Shown here: piece by piece, positions 32,863-42,930 of the stretch
How the letters are laid out: each line of letters begins with the position of its first letter
How positions within the stretch are numbered: position 1 is the stretch's first letter
Origin: Paralithodes platypus
Taxonomy: Eukaryota; Arthropoda; Malacostraca; Decapoda; Lithodidae
Assembly: GCA_032716605.1 (NCBI GenBank)
Contig: CM064501.1
Span: forward strand, 24,194,514 to 24,258,513
Reading direction: 5' to 3'
Length of the DNA: 64,000 nt
Notes under the pieces: model-generated
The model's input: the letters and a program-made list of their open reading frames with translations, nothing else
What the model was told of the DNA's origin: nothing
The model's database searches: none
Program-made: the position numbers and the translations under genes

Positions 32863-34773
32863 ATGAGGACCGAAGCTAAAAATTTCAATTACACTTTGTT
32901 AGATTATTTAGCCGCAAAATTAAATACAGCAAATTTCAAAACGGCTATCACCGAATGGGGAATCTCGTGGATGGAACTGAACCGTGCAATAATAAATAGC
33001 ATGACCTTTTGGGAAATGAAAACCCTCGGGGTAAACCGTAAATTATGCCCGGACTTTGGTAGATGGACTGACAACAAACTGGAATTGTTATTCAGACAAT
33101 TTTTTATAAAAGTCTCCGCAGAAGTGTCTCTGGGCACGGCCAGCAACGAAAGGATACTCTTCTCTCCATGCAGACTTTTGACACATTGCATGAACACCTG
33201 TATCAGAAAAACGTACACCGTTTTACCCAAAAAAGCGCTCCGTGTCTTATTGAGTAATTTCACCTTCACCAAAGAAGAAATAAAAACAGCCATTCTCTAT
33301 TGTCTAGAGAACAATGCCCTTGGCAAGAAGTACCTATATAACGTACTGTACGACGTATTACAGTATTACCCCTGTTTAGCAAAATGCTGGTTCACAATGT
33401 CGGGCAAGCCGCTCCTAAACTTGTGCGTGGAAAATAATGTACATGACTTTACGGACGTGCTAACGATTCCTCCTATTCGTGATAACATGGATGTGGTGGA
33501 CATGGTAGGGTTGATCGTTCTACTGTATGTGTGTTGCTCGATAACAAAGGGTGCGAGGAACTACATACGATCCCTGGTGCAGGCTGGTGCCAGGGTCGAC
33601 TTTGTCACGCACAGGCGAGAGAAAGTCTTTCACATGTTGGCGTCTTCAGGAAACAGTCATGGGTTGACCACAATTCTACAGATGGGAGTGGTGGATGCGG
33701 GCGACGGGAATGAAACCAGTGGGCTGCCCAACATAGAAATAAGACGCACCTGGGACCGTGCGACTGCTTTAATGATCGCTATGAACAGAGGGTATCGATC
33801 TTTCGTAGACACGTTACTGTGTTTCGGCGCGGAACCAAATTCTTTGTTCGGGATTTCAAGGTCCATAACCACGTTAGATGCCATGTTATTGAGACAATAT
33901 GTTTTCTTACCTTACCTTGAATCGACTCACGGCTTGTTCACCAACGTGGATAGGATACTGCGTGCGATATCTGAGGGAGAGATATTAAGAGATGAATCTC
34001 AGGATGTCAAGTACACCGGACTCTTCTCGCCCCAGTATGGAAGAAACGATACGCTGGAAGAAAAGAATACCTTCAAATCACATTTTGAAGACTACATGAC
34101 CGAAGCCGACATCTCCCACCACCTGAATATGGGTGGAAGCAGTACTGAGGCAAATGAAGACACTATCCTGAGGACCGGGGAAAATAAAACAGCTAATCGG
34201 AAAACTATTTTAAAATTTAACTGTCGGTGCCGTACGGACATTCCTAGCATAGAATTCTCCCAATTCACGGCACCCAATGTGAAATGGTCTCTATTGAATA
34301 TGTCACCCAATTCCCACATCAAGAAAACCTACTTCATACCTAGGCCTCTAAGCAAGATAAATGTTGAAGAACTGCTTGATAAACGCAGCAGGGCCATCGA
34401 AGTCGAACTGGTGAAAACATATCCTTGTGCCATTTGTTTGTCTGAGTTTACAAACTCTGCCGCAAATACGGACTCAATGTACACTGAAGAACATGATGAA
34501 GAAGAGACGAAATTACGCAACCTGATCATTACGGGCTGTTCACACAAATTTCAGGAAGAATGCATCAAGACCTTATTGCAAAAAAAACCCACGGCTGAAT
34601 GTCCGTACTGTCGTGGGTGCATCCGGCCTTGGCGATATCCCTGTGGTGAGTCGGTGGCTCCCTCAATTGATTATCCGACGCCTACCTGTCAAATTACTAT
34701 ACAATTTGAAGTATCTGGGGTACCTTTTCATAGGAGAGTGCCGGTTTGGAGAGTGCCGGTTTTAAACCTTTAG
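32863..34773 (+). CDS. Ankyrin-repeat / RING-H2 E3 ubiquitin ligase-like viral protein
   Basis: 636 codons from ATG 32863. The N-terminal 200 residues are helical repeats. Ankyrin-like repeats follow at about residues 215-350 (RNYIRSLVQAGARVDFV; TALMIAMNRGYRSFVDTLLC). Residues 522-582 form a RING-H2 finger: CAIC, then CSHKF with downstream Cys, ending CPYC. Such proteins transfer ubiquitin and retarget host proteins; RING E3 genes are a known feature of nimaviruses. The reading frame ends artificially: the last 3-4 codons come from the TTAA element that begins at 34766, so the natural C-terminus is unknown. It is in frame with the repeat-rich ORF upstream. Confidence 0.72.
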   Translation: MRTEAKNFNYTLLDYLAAKLNTANFKTAITEWGISWMELNRAIINSMTFWEMKTLGVNRKLCPDFGRWTDNKLELLFRQFFIKVSAEVSLGTASNERILFSPCRLLTHCMNTCIRKTYTVLPKKALRVLLSNFTFTKEEIKTAILYCLENNALGKKYLYNVLYDVLQYYPCLAKCWFTMSGKPLLNLCVENNVHDFTDVLTIPPIRDNMDVVDMVGLIVLLYVCCSITKGARNYIRSLVQAGARVDFVTHRREKVFHMLASSGNSHGLTTILQMGVVDAGDGNETSGLPNIEIRRTWDRATALMIAMNRGYRSFVDTLLCFGAEPNSLFGISRSITTLDAMLLRQYVFLPYLESTHGLFTNVDRILRAISEGEILRDESQDVKYTGLFSPQYGRNDTLEEKNTFKSHFEDYMTEADISHHLNMGGSSTEANEDTILRTGENKTANRKTILKFNCRCRTDIPSIEFSQFTAPNVKWSLLNMSPNSHIKKTYFIPRPLSKINVEELLDKRSRAIEVELVKTYPCAICLSEFTNSAANTDSMYTEEHDEEETKLRNLIITGCSHKFQEECIKTLLQKKPTAECPYCRGCIRPWRYPCGESVAPSIDYPTPTCQITIQFEVSGVPFHRRVPVWRVPVLNL

Positions 34774-35884
34774 CGGGCAGATGGCCTTAAGGGATAGTTG
34801 AGGTAAGGTTGGAATTTGAATGCAATATAACCCTGTGGCTTGTGGACCAACTGGCAAAATTGTATAACCATGTGTCTCCGACCCTATTTCAATTAATTGT
34901 TTGTACATTTTGCCATTGCCAAATAAGAATAATAAAATTGTATTACTCGTTCCTTGTTTTTGTAACTTTCCACATAGATGTATCGTACGCTCGGCGACTC
35001 CATGAGCACGCCGTAACATCCATATGCCGATGCCTGGCAGAGCCACCGACACCACCAACAATCACGCGGCCATAACTGCTGATGCGAACACTGCGCCACC
35101 CGAATCCAAAAGGCGATCCTGTGTCCAAACCTGGTATGAGTTCAGGAGCGGTTATGTAAACAAACTACCAAATAATGAGAGGTACTCTCAATGCCTCAAA
35201 CGCTGGCCGTGCGCCGTTTTCTTTCCCGCGTTCATGACCGACATGCGGCTGAGGGTGGTACCAATTTAACCCCTCTTCTCCTCAACTGCACTCGCCTCAT
35301 AATACCATGGACACACGTTACTTCTACTGCTATCGCATTTGTGATGATGTTCGCGTTTGAGGAGGGTGCCGAAGATGTCTCAAGCCTGAATTACATCACC
35401 CAAGAATGTTACGGTGTGCCTCCTAAGTTTATGCTTCGCTTTTGAGAAGGGGGTTGCGAAGAAAAACGAAGATGCCTCAAGCCTGAATTACATCACCCAA
35501 GAATATTTTGGTGTGCCTCGTGAATGTGTGCTTCCGACACCACCAACCACCACCATAATAATCCTAGGGTATAAGTCACAATAAACGAGTATTCCAATAG
35601 CTTGTATCACTGACCATAGACAATATTCCAGACCATTACCTAGACTGGTATGTTGGTTGTATGATACAAAATGTACATACCAAAACAAGGTGGTGAGTAT
35701 CACATAGGTCCGCTCCTTATCTCGATTCTCAGCAGGGATTCCTAACCTTTATGTTCCTTTGTACCCCTTCGCCATTCTGACAGTTTCCCATGTACTCCTC
35801 GTACGAGGATCGTACATATACTAATGGAAAGAGCGGAAAACACTCTACCCTTTTTTTGGCAGAAATTTCTTGTATTTTTTAAAA

Positions 35885-35937
<53 letters not shown>

Positions 35938-36164
35938 ATAAATATAATTTGTTTGTATTACAAAAACAAACAAGATGTTTTATTCCGTCTAACTAATATA
36001 CCTGATGAATTAGACAAGACACATGCAGATAGCATGGCAAAAAATAAAATCAGTTTAATTCTTTGTTTTTATTTTTTATTGGCAAAATATACAAATGATT
36101 TATTGAAATAGGGTCAGAGAACATTCACCATCTCTGTAAAGCCATCTGCCCGCTAAAGGGTTAA
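34762..36164. mobile_element. Non-autonomous TTAA element with long inverted ends (1,395 bp)
   Basis: TTAA at 34762-34765 and 36161-36164. The ends ACCTTTAGCGGGCAGATGGC and GCCATCTGCCCGCTAAAGGG are inverted repeats. Pairing resumes further in: CTCCGACCCTATTTCAAT with TTTGTACATTTTGCCA on the left, and ATTGAAATAGGGTCAGAG with TTGGCAAAATATACAAATG on the right. It is piggyBac-type by target site and CCTTT ends. No transposase; the interior has short ORFs without support and an AT microsatellite. Confidence 0.85.
35885..35935. repeat. (AT)n microsatellite
   Basis: About 24 AT units inside the TTAA element. Confidence 0.95.
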
Positions 36165-36348
36165 TTTCTATGAGCCAGTGTGAAGTAGACAACGTCATCG
36201 AGTCTCTTCAACCTGTTTTCTTCGGGATAATCCTATTTTCATCATCTTGGAAGAACTGTTGTATCGTACGCTCGGCGACTCCATGAGCGCGCCGTAACAT
36301 CCATATTCCGGCATTCATCTTGAACACGGTTGCAGGCCCTGCTGTTTC
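36165..36348. other. Intergenic, with a repeated 50 bp block
   Basis: GTATCGTACGCTCGGCGACT at 36260 and the next 30 bases repeat 34980-35032 with two or three changes. No gene seen. Confidence 0.6.
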
Positions 36349-36537
36349 TTAAGCTGCACCTTTGCCCAGGTTTGTGGGGAAACAGAGTCCGTGGGTGCCG
36401 ACCCAAATAGAATATTGCACCGTTTCAAGTTTGACAAAGGGGACCGATTCAATAAAATGTTCAATGTTTGAGCGACGAGATGTGACCTCCATTAAGCAAA
36501 TGGGCAAAAAACTAATAAGGCCATTATAAAAACACAG
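36349..36537 (-). pseudogene. 3' fragment of a viral gene cut by the DIRS-like element
   Basis: About 62 codons on the minus strand ending at TAA 36349. The sequence is open and protein-like (NGLISFLPICLMEVTSRR) up to the element border at 36538. Its upstream part is most likely the minus-strand gene that stops at 48001 on the other side of the element. No family is recognised. Confidence 0.55.
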
Positions 36538-36984
36538 ATTATAGGTTTGACTCCTGTAAGGAGATAAAGAAAACCTAATATTTAGTAGTGGCCCCGTAAT
36601 CATTGACGAACATGCCTATTACATAAGGCACTTCATATTAAGGTACTTACATACTTCAAACACTAATCCACCGTAGTTTGAATCTACCGCGCAGAGCATT
36701 TAAAATCTGAGGAGCCTTCATCATGAGCGCACGCGACCTCACTCATGGCTTCAGTTATTATGAATTGGGTTCTCACTACGAAAAAAACTTCGTAAAAAAT
36801 AAAAAAACAAAAAGAAAATCAGAATAACTATCCAATAAGCTTTCCATCATATCGTAGATGTACTTGTGTGGATCTTTGACCAGACGCTGATTCAGGCGTC
36901 ATTCTTCCTTCACTGACATATCAAGTAAACCAAAATCCTTAATACATCAACGAATGGGAAGGGGATGGTCGGGAGGGCCCCAGT

Positions 36985-37091
36985 CGTCAATGATTACGGG
37001 GCCACTACTAAATATTAGGTTTTCTTTATCTCCTTACAGGAGTCAAACCTATAATTTATTAGTGGCCCCTCCATCATTGACGAACATGCCT
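36985..37091. repeat. Internal complementary region of the DIRS-like element
   Basis: The first ~70 bases are the complement of 36538-36614, and the next ~37 are the complement of about 47964-48001, joined at ATAATTTATTAG. It reproduces a junction of the two termini, as expected for the template that closes a DIRS circle. Confidence 0.82.
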
Positions 37092-37780
37092 GATTGCTAA
37101 GACTGGAGGGGGACATTCGTAATCATATCATAACTCTAGAAAAGCAGATAATCAAACAACCACATAGTATTCTTACTTTTGTAAAAAAGAGATATTCGGG
37201 TGCATAAACTGTATACAGCCTAAATCTTCAAAAAGGGGTACAAGCAGGAGCGTGCTTCAAAGAAGCCTGCTTGAAAAAGGGTTAACTCTGAGACTCTGTG
37301 CACAGATCTGCTAGTTAAGAAGGCACCCCACTTAAAGTAAGTGGTGAAAACTAAAAACTTATAAGTTTACATGTGCACATATAAACCCCATTAACTAGTG
37401 GATATATCCCTAAAAATATAACCAAACATAAATTAATTCTTGTACATTAGTAGAAGTACTGAACTCGTGTACTTATGCAGAAGTAATTACTGCAAAAGTA
37501 AAAGTTGTAGTTGCCACTACCGAGATTTCTCAAAAATCTATTGCTTCACAGACAAAGCTACTTACAACAAGAATTGTCGTAACACTACTATTGGCTTTTA
37601 GCACAATTTCCTGCAATGAATACTACAGAGAAATTTTATAATACAATGCCTACAAACAGTATCACAGCTCGTATGTTCCGAACACATACTCCGGAGGGGT
37701 CTAGGGTGTCCTATGTCACACTGACTGCCCCCCCCCCCCCTTTTTCTTGAAATTAAACAAAACGTGACTAAAAGGGCCAC
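37092..37780. other. DIRS-like 3' non-coding
   Basis: No gene; AT-rich, with a C-run at 37730-37740. Confidence 0.6.
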
Positions 37781-38948
37781 CTAGACCCTCTGCCGTAAAG
37801 CTATACATGGCAAGGAAGGGTTGTCCAGAGCTACTGAAAGGTATCGAGGCAAAAACTCCTGATTAGAGGCCCACAACTGTGTGGACGTAATAACTTTCAC
37901 CGAAAGATTATTAAGGAAACGTAAAGAGGCTGTCCCCTTGCGTAAATCGTGGGTCTTACCCACAACGCCGGGATGCTTCTCTTTAAAGTCCTCGACCAAG
38001 AGAGAAGCCAGTGTACGCTCCATCAATCGTTCACCCGGACTTGCGACCCATAAAGCACCCTGGTGATTTAGAGGTGCCACTCTTAAATATTTGGTTAGAG
38101 CTTGCACTGGTCAAAAAAGATGGTGCACCTTTCCCCTGTTTAACGCTGGCACCGTGAACTCTGAAAACACGTGTTCACTGTGCTCAATCTCGGCTATGAA
38201 GCCTGGGGAAGGTGCAATGTGAATACACTCATGAAGCCTATCAAACCTGAGGCAATTAGGTGCGTTGCTCATCGCCGCCAGCTCAGATACTCTGTTCCCG
38301 GTAGCCAAAGCCATAAGGAATACTGTCCTTTTGTAAAATCTGCAGTCTTTGGTACATACGGGAACGAGAATAACGACGATGCTTTGTCCAGAGACCATGT
38401 AGGCCTGAGCTGACGGGGAGGTGGGCGGAGTTTAAAACCTGCCCACATAAATCACTTTCAGATAAATGTTTCTGCATGAACAGATAAATTAAATAATAAA
38501 CAACCAACGCCACCGAGGGCACAGTTTGTTTTGTTCTAAGAATCCGAGACGTAAAAGCTTTCCAATGCGATTGAAACTGTCGCTTTGTAGACTGGGTATA
38601 TTGATTCGTGAATATCTTCGTCACGTCGCTACCATAAGGTGCTAGCCACTTGGCCTCCTGAATGTCCAAAATGAACAAGTCTGCGAGGTTTCTAGGTTGC
38701 CAATTGTGTTCTAAGTGGAACAACCCGACCAGGATGGACACTGGGTGCGGGCACCACGTGTTCAAATGCTGGTACCACACTGCGCCGGCCACAGGGGCGC
38801 GATTAGCGAAACTACGCCTCGCTAATCCTGTAGTTTGTTGACTATGTGGCACATTAGAGACGCGTCTGGCGGCGGAAAAGAGATAAATGGAACTCAACCT
38901 GTTCTCGTCCGTCATCAGAGCGTCAGGTCCGCCCGCCGGCGTTATCAT
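37781..38948 (-). pseudogene. Tyrosine recombinase of the DIRS-like element
   Basis: Minus strand. The N-terminal region (38948-38390) has a helical core-binding part. A frameshift near 38390 leads to the catalytic domain: Arg in MALATGNRVSEL (about 38305), an in-frame TGA at 38111-38113 just before a PVQAL block, then the His-x-x-Arg box in GKTHDLRK (about 37945) and the nucleophile Tyr in FLPRYL (about 37840). It ends at 37781. It would integrate the element's circular DNA without target duplication. One frameshift and one nonsense codon make this copy inactive. Confidence 0.8.
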
Positions 38949-39973
38949 CCGGCGGGTGAGGTACGACTGTGAGTATCGCCATACACCTTGGCTGTGGCTA
39001 TCCCTCGCTTGCGAGCTCGGTATACTCCCTGAACGGGGAGCCCTCGTCCGAGTCCCATAAAGGTTTATGATAATTAAAAGCTCCCATAGCTCATTAACAC
39101 ATTGAAAGCAGAGCTGGTGAGCAAAATCATAAAGTATACTAATTAATTTAATTTATATTTAATTGTATTAAAATAAATTACTATAAATAATCACAATATT
39201 ATCATAATATAATCATAGAATATATATATGTTTATTATGATTCAGCTATTAAATTATTTCATTAACAAATAAAAATAAGATAGGGCTACCTGAGCTTAAC
39301 GGCGTTGAACATACAGCAATGAGAGGTTCAAGTGCCGACACGACAGAGACTGAGGGAAAACTACCCCGCCCCGGGAACTACCTGGTCACCTGGTGCAACA
39401 CCGGTAATCCACCCTGGAAAGAGAATTTTCCGGGGATTAAAGCTCATATGGTTACACCCAAAAAACGGTACAAAATATGTGCCTCAAAACCGCCGGTCAA
39501 CGAACCGTAGCACTCCACCACTACTTTTCGTTGTCCTTTAGTATCATATTAAAGATTTCAGCATATCTTTACCTGTCCAGAAGATTTAAGCATATCTTCT
39601 GAATCCTCATAAAGGTGAAGCATATCTTTATTAAAGATGAAGTCTTTCAAGTATCCCTTTACACTTGAAACACTAGTAAGATTCCGGCATTTTTTCATCC
39701 CATAAAAAGTCTAAGTCTATCTTAATCTCTAATCTGGCGTCACCCAGAAGCCCTCATAGATCGCCGTCTTGAAGGCCGTGACATCCTATTGTATCAATCA
39801 ATTGTTTAGCAAATGATTGCGAATTGCAAATCAGTTAATATAACCACCCAAAGGTACAACCGCTGGGTTTTATATGCAATGTCAAACCAATTGTACCTGC
39901 CCCAGACCTCTTTGTAAAAAGGTCGCCGGGAGGGAAATACTAAACAAACAAACGGCATTGTTTCAATGGCTTA

Positions 39974-40461
39974 TTAACCATTAATTAGCGGCTCACCACA
40001 TAAGTCGAGTTAAATCAAGCTGGACTATGTGGCGGCGCTCGACATAACTCGAGTGGCAATTTCAGCACGTAATGTTGCTGAGAGAGAGAGACAAGTGGTG
40101 GCAGGAGAGTAGCGAGCGTATGACTGCTCCAGACCACCGCGGCGAACCTACTGACACGAATCTCACCTCCCTCCTACCTCTCTCACTCGCTATATAAGGA
40201 ATTGTATGGGGAAAGTGCCTAATTACATGCTTTTTGCACTCGCGTTGCACGGTTATTGCAAGAAAACTAGCCATCACAAAAGGATCGTTATGGTGTCATT
40301 CGAAAGCTCTGTTTATGCCCTTTCAGGGATAGATACTTGTTTTACGTTCTGGGTCTTATTTAGGCATGAAAATGATCACGTAAACAGCCCTATTTTGGCT
40401 AAAAACACCCCGCTGGGCGGTACATATAAATAAACCGCATAGGCCGCTCTTAAGGTGTTAA
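39974..40461 (+). mobile_element. MITE copy 5 (480 bp, TTAA TSD), subfamily B
   Basis: TTAA at 39974-39977 and 40458-40461. The uninterrupted site is preserved in the sister repeat at 42577-42600 (CAATGGCTTATTAAAGATTT), which confirms insertion and target duplication. Confidence 0.93.
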
Positions 40462-40921
40462 AAATTTCAGCATATCTTTTATCTGTCCAAAAGAATTAAG
40501 CATAACTTCTTAATCCTCATAAAGATAGATAAAGCATATCTTTATTAAAGATGAATTCTTTCAAGTAACCCTTGACACTTGAAACACTAGTAAGATTCAG
40601 GCATCTTTTTATCCCATAAAAAGTCTAAGCCTATCTTAATCTCTAATCCGGCTTCTCCCAGAAGCCCTCATAGATCGCCGTCTTGAAGGCCGTGATACCC
40701 TATTGTATCAATCAATTGTTTGGCAAATTATCTCGAATCGTAAATCCGTTAATATAACCAACCGAAGGTACAACCGCCGGGTTTTATATACAAGGACCGC
40801 AATGGAAATACGCCTAACGGCCTTATTGGGCTATCCTTAGTTGGAATTATGCAAGGCTGGTACATGTCATATTTATAACATACTATGTGGTACCAACTCT
40901 GTAAATTGCTAACTGAATAAA

Positions 40922-40963
<42 letters not shown>

Positions 40964-40964
40964 C

Positions 40965-42410
40965 AAACCAATTATACCTGCCCCAGACCTCTTTGTAACA
41001 AGGTCGCCGGGAGGTAAAGTCCAAACAAACAGACAGCATTGTTTCAATGGCTTTGAAAAGCAGAGAAAACCAAGGCCAACAGGTGTCAGCCTGATCACCT
41101 AGAACACTGAGTGGAGCCCCCCTCGACGGGAATAACTCAGGAAGCCTGATCCCAGGCTCGACCATAAAAAACGCAGTTTCTGATGAGCCCTCAAGCGACC
41201 AAACTCGTCGGGGTAACTTACCTATTTTAGCCATCCTGACTAAAACTCGGTAAACAAAAACGGTGTTCTCGGAGCAACGAGAAAAACGCCGGAAAGGTAA
41301 CCCACACTAAACTATACATTACAGGAGGGCAAAATGCATAAAGCAATGAATAACACAGGAAGCCTGCTCCCAGGCTCGACCACAGAAAACGCAGTTTCTT
41401 ATGAGCCCTCAAGCGACCAAACTCGTCGGGGTAACTTACCTATTTTGAGCCATCCTGACTAAAACTCGGTAAACAAAATCGGTGTTCTCGGAGCAACGAG
41501 AAAAAAACGCCGGAAAGGTAACCTACACCAAACGAGACATTTTAACACATTTCATACAAAGGGTGTGCGCAAAAATAGGGATACCTGAACAGGAGGGCGT
41601 AATGCATAAAGCAAAAACCGGGGCAAAGGTAGCCATGACAGAGACTGGTGGGATAATTACTCCAGGTTCTGCATAGACCCGCCGGGACCCAGCTCTGGAA
41701 AAAAAAGAAAATTTCCAGGAATTAATGCTCATAAGGTTAACCCAAACATGTTCGCACACAAGTGTTAAATAACCCGCCGGGTAACGAGACGTAATACTCA
41801 ACGACGACATCTCGCTACGCGGTGGGGTTTCCTAAGTAAAAGATTTCAGAATATCTTAATTTGTCCAAAAGATTTATGAATACCCTCTGACATAATATAT
41901 AAAGACCAGCATGGCGTTTATAACTGATGAAGTCTTTCCGGTGGTGTTTGTTTCAAGATTCAATTTTGGAGAAAAAAAAACTAAAAAAGACGCCGGCCCC
42001 CGAATTATCTCGTAGATCAAAAACTGGGAAGCCTGACAAATATACGAGATCTAACTTCTCCCGAAGTATCTTTTTAGATCGCCGTATGTTGAAGGCGGCG
42101 ATACAAAACGTATCCCTCAATTGTCTGGTTAACTAACTGAATCGTAAATTCGTAATTCCCATCCCTCCAAGGAGCACCCGCCGGGTGTGAATATTATTAT
42201 TTTTTGTTTAAACGTTAACCCCAATTGTGCCCTAAAGCGCCGTATGTTGAAGGAGGCGATACACAATGCATCCCTCAATTGTCTGGTCAACTAAACTGAA
42301 TTTTGCAAATTCGGGCATCCCACCCTTCCAGGTTGCACCCGCCGGGTGATTTAAAGTTTAAAAGTTAACCCCAAATGTTCCTAACCCCACTTCTTTGTAA
42401 AAGATCGCCG
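40965..42410 (+). repeat. 1.4 kb direct duplication, left copy (right copy 45285-46720)
   Basis: From ATACCTGCCCCAGACCTC through AAACTCGTCGGGGTAACTTA (twice in each copy), GCCGGGACCCAGCTC, TTAGATCGCCGTATGTTGAA to GATCGCCGGGGAGGAAATA in the same order and orientation. The two copies differ by scattered substitutions and small indels. The LINE lies between them. Confidence 0.85.
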
Positions 42411-42930
42411 GGGAGGAAATACAAAGATCGCGGATTGCAAATCAGTCAATAGAACCACCCAAAGGTACAACCGCCGGGTCTTATATGCAATGTCAAACCA
42501 ATTGTACCTGCCCCAGACCTCTTTGTAAAAAGGTCGCCGGGAGGGAAAGACTAAACAAACAAACGGCATTGTTTCAATGGCTTATTAAAGATTTCAGCAT
42601 ATCTTTCACCTATCCAAAAGAATTAAGAATAACTTCTTAATCCTCATAAAGATGAAGCATATCTTTATTAAAGATGAAGTCTTTCAAGTATCCCTTTACA
42701 CTTGAGACACTAGTAAGATTCAGGCATCTTTTTATCCCATAAAAAGTCTAAGCCTATCTTAATCTCTAATCCGGCTTCTCCCAGAATCCCTCATAGATCG
42801 CCGTCTTGAAGGCCGTGATTCCCTATTGTATCAATCAATTGTTTGGCAAATTAACTCGAATCGCAAATCCATTAATATAACCACCCGAAGGTACAACCGC
42901 CGGATTTTATATGCAATGTCAAACCAATTC

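Larger units (their letters stand above)
38949..42930. repeat. Repeat-filled interior of the DIRS-like element
   Basis: No gene is convincing. A ~420 bp block (AGATTTCAGCATATCTTT to GATCGCCGTCTTGAAGGCCG) occurs at 39550-39800, 40465-40720 and 42585-42830. A second block (CCTGCCCCAGACCTCTTTGT then GGTCGCCGGGAGG) occurs at 39896, 40977, 42507 and 45285. Short GC motifs ACCCGCCGGGTG recur throughout. A (TTA)n run lies at 40921-40959. Confidence 0.65.

Noticed and set aside
32346..32888. Minus-strand ORF of 180 codons over the 42 bp repeat
   Set aside because: Repeat-driven open frame with no independent support.
38949..42930. DIRS gag or reverse transcriptase in the interior
   Set aside because: Short ORFs only, none on the element's strand with RT or RNase H motifs; the only RT in the interval is the inserted LINE.
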